Shown here: piece by piece, positions 38,737 to 47,506 of the stretch
Layout: each line of letters opens with the position of its first letter
How positions within the stretch are numbered: the first letter of the stretch is position 1
NCBI RefSeq assembly: GCF_021568285.1
Contig: NZ_JAKGTQ010000003.1
Span: 365,725-429,724, forward strand
Source of the DNA: Rheinheimera sp. UJ63
Lineage (GTDB): Bacteria; Pseudomonadota; Gammaproteobacteria; Enterobacterales; Alteromonadaceae
DNA: 64,000 nucleotides
Reading direction: 5' to 3'
Made by a program: the position numbers and the translations under genes
Notes under the pieces: generated by a model
Database searches by the model: none
The model's input: the letters and a program-made list of their open reading frames with translations, nothing else
Told to the model about the DNA's origin: nothing

Positions 38737-38763
38737 AAAAAAAGCCCCTCAGGGGCTTTTTTT
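38737..38763. terminator. Bidirectional terminator between the GGDEF-EAL gene and maoP
   Basis: AAAAAAAGCCCC and GGGGCTTTTTTT form a stem with a 3-nt loop, with T-runs on both strands. It serves both convergent genes; it ends within the maoP stop codon. Confidence 0.9.
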
Positions 38764-39109
38764 AATCAGAATCTGTTTCAACGTAAGAGAAATCGTCTGC
38801 CCCATCCGCAATGCGTTTTTTACCGAATACGGTGTGGAACTTACGCTTTTCTGCTAAACGTTGTTTGTACTTTTGCCAGGTCTTCTCATAAGGTGTCGTT
38901 GCTTCAGCTTCGCCGCGACAGACGAGCAGAAACCGCTCTTCCTCTTCGTTGACTGGCGCTCTAGCACCTTGATCCAGTTGCTGCATTGCCAAACCATGTT
39001 TCTCTAACAGATTACCCTCTGCCAGAGTAAAGCGCCCTGACCGGGTAAAACCACGTGGGAAATTCCGGTCATCGAAAAAGCGACGATTAGCGACAAAACT
39101 TTGCTGCAT
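38762..39109 (-). CDS. maoP: Macrodomain Ori organisation protein MaoP (DUF413/YifE)
   Basis: This 115-residue protein matches YifE/MaoP: RRFFDDRNFPRGFTRSG near the start, LLEKHG, RAPVNEEEERFLLVCRGE, and FHTVFG near the end. In E. coli MaoP works with the maoS site to organise the Ori macrodomain of the chromosome. AGAGGA precedes the ATG at 39109. It is divergent from hdfR, the same arrangement as in E. coli, which supports the assignment. Confidence 0.9.
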   Translation of the reverse strand: MQQSFVANRRFFDDRNFPRGFTRSGRFTLAEGNLLEKHGLAMQQLDQGARAPVNEEEERFLLVCRGEAEATTPYEKTWQKYKQRLAEKRKFHTVFGKKRIADGADDFSYVETDSD

Positions 39110-39238
39110 CACTTTTTTCCTCTCATCTCGTTGAATATCAAGCCAGCCTGTTTAAACTGTGCGGAGTATGGTTAACAAATTTCCTGTCGTAAAACAAAAA
39201 TTTTTTATGCTTACGATAAATATCACAAAGGAATCATT

Positions 39239-40087
39239 TTGGATACTGAGTTATTAAAAACCTTTTTAGAAGTACAGCATACTCGACATTTTGGGAAGGC
39301 TGCTGAGAACCTCTATTTAACCCAATCGGCGGTGAGTTTTCGTATCCGACAACTGGAACAACAGCTCGGTGTTCATCTGTTTGTGCGCCATCGCAATAAT
39401 ATTCAATTAACGGCGGCAGGTGCACGTTTACTGCCCCATGCCCAAACCATGCTAAGTGCGTTACAACGCGCCCGTCAGGATGTGGCACAAAGCACACAAC
39501 AGTTACAGCCATTATCACTCGGCGCAACAGCCAACTTGTGGGAAAGCGTGTTACTGCCGGTGTTTTTAGCTTTAGCCGCCACAAAACCCGATGTTAGCTG
39601 GCGTACTGACAGTTTAAACCGTGAAACCAGTACCCGCCAATTATTGGAACATCAATTAGATATTGCCATCTTATTTGATCCACCAAAAACCGATGAGATC
39701 ACGCTGGTTAAATTAACCGAAATTAACTTATTGCCGGTCAGTAGCTGCCAAGAACAACAAGCCGCGGGCAAACCCGATCAACGATATTGTTATGTCGATT
39801 GGGGGAGCAGCTTTGACGTTAAACACCAGCGTCATTTTGCCGAACAGCAGGCGATACAGTTAAAAACCAGCAGCGCCAGTTTGGCCAAAGCCTGGTTGTT
39901 ACAACAAGGCGGCTGTGCCTATTTACCCGCGCAGTTTGTCAGCGCAGAGTTGGCTGCAGGTACCTTAAAACCGCTTGAGGCAACGCCAAGCTTAACGCTC
40001 GACTTATATGCAGCCTATTTAACTGATAAAGAATATCAACCGCAACTGCAAGCAGTGATGCGCTTGCTCCAGCAATGGCAAAGCTAA
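39239..40087 (+). CDS. hdfR: LysR-family regulator HdfR
   Basis: This 282-residue LysR-type regulator has an N-terminal helix-turn-helix (DTELLKTFLEV at the start, NLYLTQSAVSFRIRQLEQQL, FVRHRNNIQLTAAG) nearly identical to E. coli HdfR, which represses flhDC. The effector-binding half is more divergent. The start is TTG at 39239, supported by AGGA 8 nt upstream and by family alignment. The 129-bp gap to maoP must hold both divergent promoters. The target here is not known. Confidence 0.9.
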   Translation: MDTELLKTFLEVQHTRHFGKAAENLYLTQSAVSFRIRQLEQQLGVHLFVRHRNNIQLTAAGARLLPHAQTMLSALQRARQDVAQSTQQLQPLSLGATANLWESVLLPVFLALAATKPDVSWRTDSLNRETSTRQLLEHQLDIAILFDPPKTDEITLVKLTEINLLPVSSCQEQQAAGKPDQRYCYVDWGSSFDVKHQRHFAEQQAIQLKTSSASLAKAWLLQQGGCAYLPAQFVSAELAAGTLKPLEATPSLTLDLYAAYLTDKEYQPQLQAVMRLLQQWQS

Positions 40088-40101
40088 CACCGGCCGGCGA
40101 A

Positions 40102-40299
40102 TTAAGGCCTGAAGATACGCGCGTTTTTGGTGCGGGCGCGATGAATGGCTAAACGTTTGTAACTGTTAAACAGCGGAAGTAATAAAGGCCCGGTGAATAT
40201 GGCCGCTATGGCCCATTGCAACGCTCGCATGCCACTGCGTAAGGCCGCAATGTATACGCCTATAACAACCATTAACCATACTACTGGCACTACAACCAC
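40102..40299 (-). CDS. Small two-helix membrane protein of unknown function
   Basis: This is a 65-residue protein on the strand opposite hdfR, with a very hydrophobic first segment (VVVPVVWLMVVIGVYIAAL), a second hydrophobic segment (WAIAAIFTGPLLLPLF) and a basic tail. A GTG start follows GGGGG by 5 nt. The ordered hydrophobic/basic layout and ribosome site favour a real gene. Protein-like residues continue upstream in frame (INSKAAKGAI), so the true start may be a little further out. The remaining non-coding parts of 40088-40471 contain only the terminator below. Confidence 0.55.
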   Translation of the reverse strand: MVVVPVVWLMVVIGVYIAALRSGMRALQWAIAAIFTGPLLLPLFNSYKRLAIHRARTKNARIFRP

Positions 40300-40406
40300 A
40301 ATTGCCCCCTTTGCTGCTTTACTGTTGATACGGGTCAGTCCTTACTGTATTGCTGATTATAACAGCGATATGGACGTCTTCCTGTTAATCTTTAGTCGCA
40401 TAAACG

Positions 40407-40427
40407 TAAAAAGGGCCCTAAGGCCCT
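40407..40427 (-). terminator. Terminator after fadJ
   Basis: On the minus strand AGGGCC and GGCCCT pair across a 4-nt loop and are followed by T5. It lies 45 bp after the fadJ stop. Confidence 0.7.
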
Positions 40428-40471
40428 GATTGCAAAGTACAACCGCCCATAACCAGGACGGTTGCTTTAAC

Positions 40472-42607
40472 TTAGTTTGGATAAAAGCGCTCGCCCTGCT
40501 CGGCCATTTTTAACAAGCGTGGACACGGCGTAAAACGACTGCCAAAGCGGTTTTCTAACTGACGTAAGGTCGCAATTAAGTTATTTACGCCTAAGCTGTC
40601 AATATAGCGGAACGGCCCGCCTAAAAACGGCGGGAAACCAATACCGAAGATAGCCCCGATATCACCATCCCGCGCTGAAGCAATAATACCTTCATCTAAA
40701 CAGCGTACTGCTTCATTTAACATTTGCGCGGTACAACGACTGGCGATTTCATCTGCATTCAGCGCCGGTGCCACCGTAACACCCAGTACGTTGTAAACCG
40801 ATTCATCCACTAGCTTTTTGCCTTTTTTCACTGACTTACCGTATTGGTAAAAACCTTTTTCTGTTTTCTTACCTTTACGACCGTCTGCCAGTAACTTCTC
40901 AAAAGCGGCGGGGGCAGTAAAACGCTCGCCCAGTTCAGCACTTAAGATCGGCGAAATTTTCGCGCCAACATCGATACCCACCTCATCTAATAAGGTAATA
41001 GGCCCGACCGGAAAACCAAACTTCACTAAAGCTTTGTCGATTTTTTCAATGGATTCACCCGCTAATAAAATATTTGCGGCTTCATTCATGTACAACGCTA
41101 ATATGCGATTGACATAAAAACCAGCTGCATCTTTCACCACGATGGGCGTTTTGCCTTGTTTACGGGCAAAAGCAACGGTCGTCGCGATGGTCTGGGCTGA
41201 GGTTTTTTCATGGGCAATCACTTCAACCAATGGCATCTTATCCACGGGTGAAAAATAATGTAAACCAATCACTTGCTCGGGTCTGGCTGCCTTTTCTGCA
41301 ATTTGATGAATAGGCAACGAGCTGGTGTTACTAGCAAAAATGGTGTGTTCAGGGCAATGTTGCTCAATGTCGGCAACCATTTGCTGCTTTAACGCCAAAT
41401 CTTCAAATACCGCTTCTACCACGATATCAACATCATGAAAGCCGCTAAAGTCGGTGGTGCCGGTGATCCGCAGTAGCTGCTTTTGCATGTCGGTTTTGCG
41501 CATAAAGCGCTTTTTCACTTTTTTATTCAGCTGATCATAGGTGTATTTCAGCGCTGCACTAATACCCTTCTCGCTAATATCTTTGATGCGCACCGGTAAA
41601 CCGGCTTTAGTCGCTGTAACGTTGGCAATACCGCCGCCCATCAAGCCACCACCGAGCACAGCGGCTTTATGAATTTTTTGAGGGATCACGGCGCCAGCGC
41701 CGGTTTCTTTTTTCATTTGCGTGGTAGCAAAGAAAGTACTGCGCAGTGCTGCCGACTCGGCAGTCATACAAAGCTGACCAAAGGCTTTGGCTTCGGCGGC
41801 CAAACCTTGGTTGTAGCCCTGCTCAACCCCCGTTTGAATAACCCGGATGATTTTTAATGCGGCCGGGTAGTTACCCTGCGTTTTGGCTAAGGTTTGTTTT
41901 AACGCTTGCGAAAACACCAGCTTACGCCCAGGCGAGGTTTGCTCTAACAGCTTGTTTAATAAGCTTTGCTTTTTAACCACTACCGGCGGTTTACCCGCCA
42001 AAACTTTTTTAACCGCCGCCTCTAACAAAATACTCTGCGGCACCACGTCATCGACCAAACCGGCTTTTTTTGCTTGCGCAGCACGCAGCTGTTTACCGGT
42101 TAAAATCATGTCTAAGGCTTTTTGTACGCCTACCAGTTTAGGTAAACGTTGCGTTCCCCCACTACCCGGTAATAAGCCCAGTTGTACTTCGGGTAAACCT
42201 AACACCGTTTTCGGGCTGTCGGTGGCAATACGCGCATGACATGCCATAGCCAACTCTAGGCCTCCACCTAAACAAGGGCCGTGAATGGCGGCAACCACAG
42301 GCACACGCAACTGAGACAAACGGTCAAACATTTGTTGGCCCATTTGCGCAATTTTTTCGGCTTCATCTGCACTTTTGCAGCTGTCTAGCATGCTGATGTC
42401 GGCACCGGCAATAAACGAATCCGCTTTACCACTGATAAACACCACGCCTTTGATTTTGCTGTCATTGGCAATTTTTTGTAATAGCTGCTCAATTTCAGTC
42501 GCGAAAGAGGCTTTTAACACGTTCATGCTTTCGCCAACGATATCCATGGTTAAAATGGCTACATGATCGTCGCGTACCGCTAAACTAAAGCTGTTGCTGT
42601 CACTCAT
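40472..42607 (-). CDS. fadJ: Beta-oxidation multifunctional alpha subunit FadJ
   Basis: This 711-residue protein has an enoyl-CoA hydratase/isomerase domain (about 1-190: [41 protein letters not shown]) and a 3-hydroxyacyl-CoA dehydrogenase part (about 310-700: [13 protein letters not shown] for [27 protein letters not shown]). It hydrates and oxidises acyl-CoA intermediates together with FadI. The first of its start-codon bases overlaps the fadI stop, so translation is coupled. FadIJ is the second, anaerobic-type beta-oxidation complex of E. coli; fadBA is not in this window. Confidence 0.96.
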   Translation of the reverse strand: MSDSNSFSLAVRDDHVAILTMDIVGESMNVLKASFATEIEQLLQKIANDSKIKGVVFISGKADSFIAGADISMLDSCKSADEAEKIAQMGQQMFDRLSQLRVPVVAAIHGPCLGGGLELAMACHARIATDSPKTVLGLPEVQLGLLPGSGGTQRLPKLVGVQKALDMILTGKQLRAAQAKKAGLVDDVVPQSILLEAAVKKVLAGKPPVVVKKQSLLNKLLEQTSPGRKLVFSQALKQTLAKTQGNYPAALKIIRVIQTGVEQGYNQGLAAEAKAFGQLCMTAESAALRSTFFATTQMKKETGAGAVIPQKIHKAAVLGGGLMGGGIANVTATKAGLPVRIKDISEKGISAALKYTYDQLNKKVKKRFMRKTDMQKQLLRITGTTDFSGFHDVDIVVEAVFEDLALKQQMVADIEQHCPEHTIFASNTSSLPIHQIAEKAARPEQVIGLHYFSPVDKMPLVEVIAHEKTSAQTIATTVAFARKQGKTPIVVKDAAGFYVNRILALYMNEAANILLAGESIEKIDKALVKFGFPVGPITLLDEVGIDVGAKISPILSAELGERFTAPAAFEKLLADGRKGKKTEKGFYQYGKSVKKGKKLVDESVYNVLGVTVAPALNADEIASRCTAQMLNEAVRCLDEGIIASARDGDIGAIFGIGFPPFLGGPFRYIDSLGVNNLIATLRQLENRFGSRFTPCPRLLKMAEQGERFYPN

Positions 42608-43917
42608 TATTCTGTCTCCACAATCATTGCCGCACCCAAGCCACCGGCTGCACAAGCCGTAGTAAGGCCAACGCCGCCACCGCGACGGTTTAATTCATTC
42701 AGCGTTTGCACGATTAAGCGCGTGCCCGTCGCCGCAAATGGGTGTCCATATGCCAAAGAGCCGCCATTGACGTTAAATTTCGCCATATCAATTTCACCAA
42801 TCGCTTGATCTAAGCCCAGCTGTTCTTTAGCAAACTTGCGACTGGCAAACATCTGCATATTGGCCAGCGCTTGCGCAGCAAAAGCTTCGTGCATTTCAAT
42901 TAAGGTGAGATCGGCTAAGCTCATGCCTGCCCGAGCCAACGCAATTGGCGTAGCATAAGATGGCCCCATCAACATATCTTGCCATACGTCAATGGCCGCA
43001 AAAGCATAACTGCGAATGTAGCCCAGCGGTTTATAGCCGAGCGCTTTGGCTCGACCTTCAGTCATCATCAATACTGCCGAGGCTCCGTCAGTTAAAGGGG
43101 TGCTGGTAGCCGCAGTTACCGTGCCGTGCGCTCGGTCAAACACCGGCTTTAATTTGGCATAAGACTCAAGTTTAGAGTCCATTCGGATATTGTTATCCAT
43201 GTCTAAAAAGCGGCTGTAAGGCTCAACATGCGCAGTCATCACTTCGCCAGCCATCTTGCCTGATTGCCACGCCGCCGCGGCTAAGCTGTGTGAACGGTGC
43301 GCCATTTCATCTTGTGCTGCACGGCTAATACCATGGCTTTTGGCCATTTGCTCTGCCGTGTCGCCCATCGATAAGCCCGTGCTGTATTCCGCAATGGCCG
43401 GTGGCACTGGCATTAAATCTTTTAAACCTAAATTGCGCACTATGGCTAATTTTTGGCCGAGCGTTTTGGCTTTGTTCAAATCCACTAAGGCGCGTGCCAG
43501 TTTTTTACTGACCCCAATAGGTAATACTGAACTTGAATCGGCACCGCCAGCAATACCAACTTGGGTAATACCCGCCATCATTGACTCGGCAACACTTACC
43601 ACCGACTGAAAGCTAGTGGCACAAGCCCGTGTTACGCTGTAAGCGTCGGTTTGCAATGGCATACCGGTGCCTAACACGATTTCACGTGCAATATTGGGCG
43701 CTTCTGGCATTTGGATAACTTGGCCATACACCACCTGCTCAATTAAAGCAGGATCTAATTCGGTGCGGATCAATAATTCATTGACCACTAACTTGCCCAA
43801 GTCCAAGGCGGACACACCGTGAAACTCCGTTGCCTGTTTAGCAAAGGGGGTACGTAACCCAGCCACAATGGCGATACGTTCGCCCTGCCGAGTAGTGAGA
43901 TTAATTGGCGCAGCCAT
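42607..43917 (-). CDS. fadI: 3-ketoacyl-CoA thiolase FadI
   Basis: This 436-residue thiolase is the beta subunit of the FadIJ complex; it cleaves 3-ketoacyl-CoA to acetyl-CoA. The acyl-accepting Cys is in [10 protein letters not shown], and [27 protein letters not shown] and ACAAGGLG carry the other catalytic residues. ATG 43917 has GAGGA 6 nt upstream; 26 extra in-frame codons upstream cover the operator region and are non-coding. It is the first gene of the fadIJ operon, with candidate FadR and PsrA sites in front. Confidence 0.96.
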   Translation of the reverse strand: MAAPINLTTRQGERIAIVAGLRTPFAKQATEFHGVSALDLGKLVVNELLIRTELDPALIEQVVYGQVIQMPEAPNIAREIVLGTGMPLQTDAYSVTRACATSFQSVVSVAESMMAGITQVGIAGGADSSSVLPIGVSKKLARALVDLNKAKTLGQKLAIVRNLGLKDLMPVPPAIAEYSTGLSMGDTAEQMAKSHGISRAAQDEMAHRSHSLAAAAWQSGKMAGEVMTAHVEPYSRFLDMDNNIRMDSKLESYAKLKPVFDRAHGTVTAATSTPLTDGASAVLMMTEGRAKALGYKPLGYIRSYAFAAIDVWQDMLMGPSYATPIALARAGMSLADLTLIEMHEAFAAQALANMQMFASRKFAKEQLGLDQAIGEIDMAKFNVNGGSLAYGHPFAATGTRLIVQTLNELNRRGGGVGLTTACAAGGLGAAMIVETE

Positions 43918-43950
43918 AGTGATCCTCTTTTTGCAATTCTGTTTGATTAC

Positions 43951-43961
43951 AGGTCTGACCT
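43951..43961. promoter_or_regulatory. Predicted FadR operator AGGTCTGACCT in the fadI leader
   Basis: This is an 11-bp perfect palindrome with a GGTC-N-GACC core, the E. coli FadR consensus core. It lies 15 bp downstream of the predicted -10 box and 34 bp before the fadI ATG, a position where bound FadR would block transcription. FadR is encoded at 21925-22638. Confidence 0.75.
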
Positions 43962-43975
43962 CTGAGTGTAGCTCG

Positions 43976-44004
43976 ATTGTAACCACACTCAGCAAAAATT
44001 AAAA
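43976..44004 (-). promoter_or_regulatory. Predicted fadIJ promoter
   Basis: On the minus strand a TACAAT -10 box (43976-43981) is followed upstream by a 17-bp spacer and TTTTAA (43999-44004) in the -35 position. The -35 overlaps the palindrome at 43999-44016, and the FadR site lies in the leader. Confidence 0.45.
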
Positions 44005-44016
44005 CAGTTGTTTTAA
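43999..44016. promoter_or_regulatory. PsrA-like palindrome upstream of fadI
   Basis: This is an 18-bp perfect palindrome, TTAAAACA-GT-TGTTTTAA, containing AAAC-N4-GTTT, the spacing of PsrA (TetR-family fatty-acid regulator) boxes in Pseudomonas and Shewanella relatives. It overlaps the predicted -35 region of fadI. No psrA gene is in the window, so the binder is inferred. Confidence 0.5.
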
Positions 44017-44132
44017 TACTCTTGTTTTCTGCTACCGGGAACCTTATAAAGGTTATAACATCTTAGCGTAGCTAGCTTTGCCATTAATTGTGCAAAAATC
44101 ATTCACTTATTGACTAAAAGACTAACATTATT

Positions 44133-45086
44133 ATGGTTCAGGCATTTGCATCACTAAAAAGCTATTTAGACAGTCAAGTTCTGGGGCAACCAGCACTGAC
44201 CGAAGGGATCTTGTTGGCCTTACTGGCCAATGGTCATTTATTAGTAGAAGGGCCGCCGGGGTTAGCGAAAACGCGCGCCGTGAACGCGCTGGCACAGGGT
44301 GTAGAAGCCGAATTTCATCGGATCCAATTTACCCCAGATTTACTGCCTGCCGATTTAACCGGTACCGATATTTATCGACCAGAGACCGGCCAGTTTGCTT
44401 TTCAATCAGGCCCATTGTTTCACAATATTATTTTGGCGGATGAAATTAACCGTGCGCCCGCCAAGGTGCAATCTGCCTTATTGGAAGCGATGGCCGAAAA
44501 ACAAGTTACCGTTGGGCGGAATACCTACCCGTTACCGGAATTGTTTTTAGTGATGGCCACACAAAACCCGCTAGAGCAAGAAGGCACATACCCCTTACCA
44601 GAAGCACAACTCGACCGCTTCTTACTGCATTTAAAAGTGGATTATCCTGATAGCCAAACCGAATTAGCCATTTTGCGCCTAACCCGCGCCGAAGCTCGGC
44701 ACGAAGCGGCTGCAGCGGCAAAGCCGATCAGCCAAGCAGAAATCTTTGCCGCCCGCCAAGCGATTTTAAAGTTACACCTTTCGGAAAGTCTTGAACATTA
44801 TATGGTGCAGTTGATTATGGCGAGTCGTCAACCTGCCGCTTACAGCAGTAAACTGGCCAGTTGGATTGGCTATGGCGCCAGCCCGCGCGCCACCATAGCG
44901 TTAGATCGCTGCGCCCGTGCCCGTGCTTGGTTACAAGAGCGTGATTTTGTTACGCCTGAAGATATTCAAGCGGTGTTTCATAATGTGATGCGCCACCGCT
45001 TAATTCTGACCTATGCCGCTGAAGCAGAAGGGATCAGTACCGATCATGTGCTCGATGAAATTTTACAGCAGGTCGCTGTGCCATAA
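44133..45086 (+). CDS. MoxR-family AAA+ ATPase
   Basis: This 317-residue chaperone-like AAA+ ATPase has Walker A GPPGLAKT near residue 40, Walker B IILADEINRAP, sensor 1 ATQNPLEQEGTYPLPEAQLDRF and the lid domain. MoxR proteins help assemble or activate von Willebrand factor A (VWA) domain proteins, and two of these are encoded downstream. It heads a tightly packed six-gene operon (44133-50956). A 15-bp palindrome AACCTT-ATA-AAGGTT lies at 44040-44054 upstream; no clear ribosome site is seen. Confidence 0.93.
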   Translation: MVQAFASLKSYLDSQVLGQPALTEGILLALLANGHLLVEGPPGLAKTRAVNALAQGVEAEFHRIQFTPDLLPADLTGTDIYRPETGQFAFQSGPLFHNIILADEINRAPAKVQSALLEAMAEKQVTVGRNTYPLPELFLVMATQNPLEQEGTYPLPEAQLDRFLLHLKVDYPDSQTELAILRLTRAEARHEAAAAAKPISQAEIFAARQAILKLHLSESLEHYMVQLIMASRQPAAYSSKLASWIGYGASPRATIALDRCARARAWLQERDFVTPEDIQAVFHNVMRHRLILTYAAEAEGISTDHVLDEILQQVAVP

Positions 45087-46037
45087 ATGAACATGCCTGA
45101 ACCCACGCCTTCACAATGGTTAGCCACCCTACAAGCCAGCGGTTATCACCTTGGTTTAGCTGAGCTGTTGTGGTATCAGCGCCATACGCAACTTTTGGAT
45201 CTGCGCCCGACGATTGCCATTCAAAGCAAATTGGCCGGCAGTTATTTGGCCAAAAGCAAAGGTCGCGGTATGGAGTTTGACGAAGTGAGGCATTATCAGC
45301 CTGGCGATGACGTGCGAGCGATTGACTGGCGAGTTACCGCACGGACCGGCAAGGTGCACACCAAGCTATTTCGTGAAGAAAAAGAACGGCCGGTGTTTAT
45401 TCTTACCGATCTGAGCAGCAGTATGCGCTTTGGTTCCACCTTATTATTAAAATCGATTCAAGCTGCGCATCTCGCTTCGGTGATCAGTTGGCACAGCAAA
45501 GCACATGGCGATAAACTGGGCGGCATTGTCTTTAGTCAGCAGCAACATCGTTTACTGAAGCCGGCCAGTCGCACGCGTGGCGTATTGCGCTACCTGCAAT
45601 CCTTAGTCGATGTGCATCAAGCCGACACCACTGCGCAAGGGTTATCCTTAGCGCAAGCGCTGGCCGAAGTGCGCCGCTTATTGCGCCCAGGCAGCCTGTT
45701 GTATGTGCTGTCTGACTTTAACGCCTTAGATGATGAAGCGATGCGCCATTTACAGCTGATCCGACAGCATAATGAAGTGCATTGCTGTCAATTGGTCGAC
45801 CCGCTAGAACAACAACTGCCTGCCAAAGCGCAAGGCTCTGCTTTGGTGCAAGCCAATTCAGAACCTCTGTTAGTGGCACTTGGCGATCGCAAGCTGCAGC
45901 AACGCTATCAACAACAGCAACAACAGACCATGCAAAGAATGCAACAGCAACTCCAACAACTCGGCTGTAAATGGCTTAGCATCAGCAGTGCTGAACCGTT
46001 ATTAACCCAATTGTCGAGACGTTATCATGGCCGATAA
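45087..46037 (+). CDS. DUF58-domain protein of the bat operon
   Basis: This 316-residue protein has the DUF58 signature GDDVRAIDWRVTARTGK (about residues 75-91) and a VWA-like fold with FILTDLSSSMRFG. DUF58 proteins accompany MoxR ATPases and are thought to be their partners; biochemical function is unknown. The ATG follows the moxR stop directly, so the two are coupled. A second ATG two codons in is also possible. The C-terminal part is rich in Gln. Confidence 0.88.
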   Translation: MNMPEPTPSQWLATLQASGYHLGLAELLWYQRHTQLLDLRPTIAIQSKLAGSYLAKSKGRGMEFDEVRHYQPGDDVRAIDWRVTARTGKVHTKLFREEKERPVFILTDLSSSMRFGSTLLLKSIQAAHLASVISWHSKAHGDKLGGIVFSQQQHRLLKPASRTRGVLRYLQSLVDVHQADTTAQGLSLAQALAEVRRLLRPGSLLYVLSDFNALDDEAMRHLQLIRQHNEVHCCQLVDPLEQQLPAKAQGSALVQANSEPLLVALGDRKLQQRYQQQQQQTMQRMQQQLQQLGCKWLSISSAEPLLTQLSRRYHGR

Positions 46038-46527
46038 ACACGATTTACTGCCGCAATTAGCAGATATTTATGAGCCTGAACTTTTAAGCAGTATGCTGCC
46101 GCCACTAGGTTATTGGCTGCTCGCCGTGCTGGCATTAACGTTATTAGCCGCTGTATTATTTTGGCGCTATCGGGCAAAGCAGCAATCGCGGGTGAAACGC
46201 GCGGCACTGGCCGAATTGGCACACATTGATTGGCAATCGCCGCAAGCCGCCACCGAATTAAATGTGCTGTTAAAACGGCTGTTAAAGCACTATCAACCCA
46301 GCCACCCGCTGTTAAGCGCCAGCACCGAGCAATGGCAAGCTTTCTTACAACAGCAATTACCGGCGCAGTTGCCGCTACCGCCTTTGGCTACCCTGCTTTA
46401 TCAAGCACCCGGGCCAGATAAAACGGCACTGCAACAGCAATTTTGGCTGGCAACCCAGCACATCATTAAACAATTAGATCCTGTACAAGGGTTTAGCCCA
46501 CTTAAGCAAGGCGGCACCCATGCTTGA
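46027..46527 (+). CDS. DUF4381-type membrane protein
   Basis: This 166-residue protein has one transmembrane segment (about 24-46, YWLLAVLALTLLAAVLFW), a preceding short periplasmic piece, and a cytoplasmic domain with LLKRLLKHYQP. Size, topology and position between DUF58 and BatA match DUF4381 proteins. It overlaps the previous gene by 11 bp and the next by 8 bp. Its function is unknown. Confidence 0.8.
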   Translation: MADKHDLLPQLADIYEPELLSSMLPPLGYWLLAVLALTLLAAVLFWRYRAKQQSRVKRAALAELAHIDWQSPQAATELNVLLKRLLKHYQPSHPLLSASTEQWQAFLQQQLPAQLPLPPLATLLYQAPGPDKTALQQQFWLATQHIIKQLDPVQGFSPLKQGGTHA

Positions 46528-47506
46528 TCTCGCTTATCCTTGGTTATTATTAGCCTTGCCGTTACCACTGCTGCTTAAGAAAAAACCGCAGAGCAATGGC
46601 AGTGCCCTTAATTTACCGGCTTTAGCTAAACTAGGCAGTGCCAACCAAGCCAAAGCCGAGCAGCGCAACGTCAGTCATTTTTTATTAGCGGTGATTTGGC
46701 TGTTATTAGTGATCAGTGCCACACAGCCCCGCTGGCTGGATGAGCCGGTAAGCTTGCCACAGCACGGGCGCGAGCTCATGTTAGCGATTGATTTATCCGG
46801 CTCAATGGATATCCCCGATATGCGATTGGAGATGGGTAATACCACCCGATTAAAAGCCATGAAAACGGTACTGAGTGAATTTATTCAAGCGCGCCAAGGT
46901 GATCGTATCGGTTTAGTGCTATTTGCCGATGCCGCTTTTCAGCAAACCCCGTTGACCTTTGACCTTGCCACGGTGCAGCAATTTCTTGATGATGCCGTTA
47001 TCGGGCTGGTTGGGCAGCGCACTGCGATTGGTGAGGCCATTGGCTTAACGGTAAAACGCTTTAATAATTTTGAAACCAGCAATAAAGTCCTGATTTTACT
47101 CAGTGACGGTGCTAACAATGCCGGCGATATTCAACCCCGAGAAGCATTGCAACTGGCTAAAGCGGCGGGCGTAAAAATTTACACGGTTGGGCTAGGTGCA
47201 GAACAAATGATCCAGCAAAGCCTGTTCGGACAGCGCAATATCAATCCGTCGCAAGATTTGGATGAGCCCTTGTTGATAGAATTAGCTGAAAGCACCGGCG
47301 GACGTTACTTTCGTGCTCGCAGCCCGAAAGAATTACGAGAAATTTATCAGTTATTAGATGAACTCGAACCGATTGAGCGTGAAGAGCTGACCTTTCGGCC
47401 ACAGCGCAGCCTGTTGCATTATCCATTGGCCCTCGCCTTGCTCTGTTCATGCTTTTTAGCGGTTCGGCGTATCAATTGGTCTGGAGTAACGAAAGATGTT
47501 CGCTGA
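46520..47506 (+). CDS. BatA-like VWA-domain membrane protein
   Basis: This 328-residue protein has two N-terminal hydrophobic segments, a VWA domain (about 85-290) and a C-terminal transmembrane helix. The metal-ion-dependent adhesion site is intact: AIDLSGSMD (DxSxS), a threonine in GQRTAIGEA, and LLSDGANN. BatA was named in Bacteroides for aerotolerance; molecular function is unclear. It overlaps the next gene by 11 bp. Confidence 0.88.
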   Translation: MLDLAYPWLLLALPLPLLLKKKPQSNGSALNLPALAKLGSANQAKAEQRNVSHFLLAVIWLLLVISATQPRWLDEPVSLPQHGRELMLAIDLSGSMDIPDMRLEMGNTTRLKAMKTVLSEFIQARQGDRIGLVLFADAAFQQTPLTFDLATVQQFLDDAVIGLVGQRTAIGEAIGLTVKRFNNFETSNKVLILLSDGANNAGDIQPREALQLAKAAGVKIYTVGLGAEQMIQQSLFGQRNINPSQDLDEPLLIELAESTGGRYFRARSPKELREIYQLLDELEPIEREELTFRPQRSLLHYPLALALLCSCFLAVRRINWSGVTKDVR

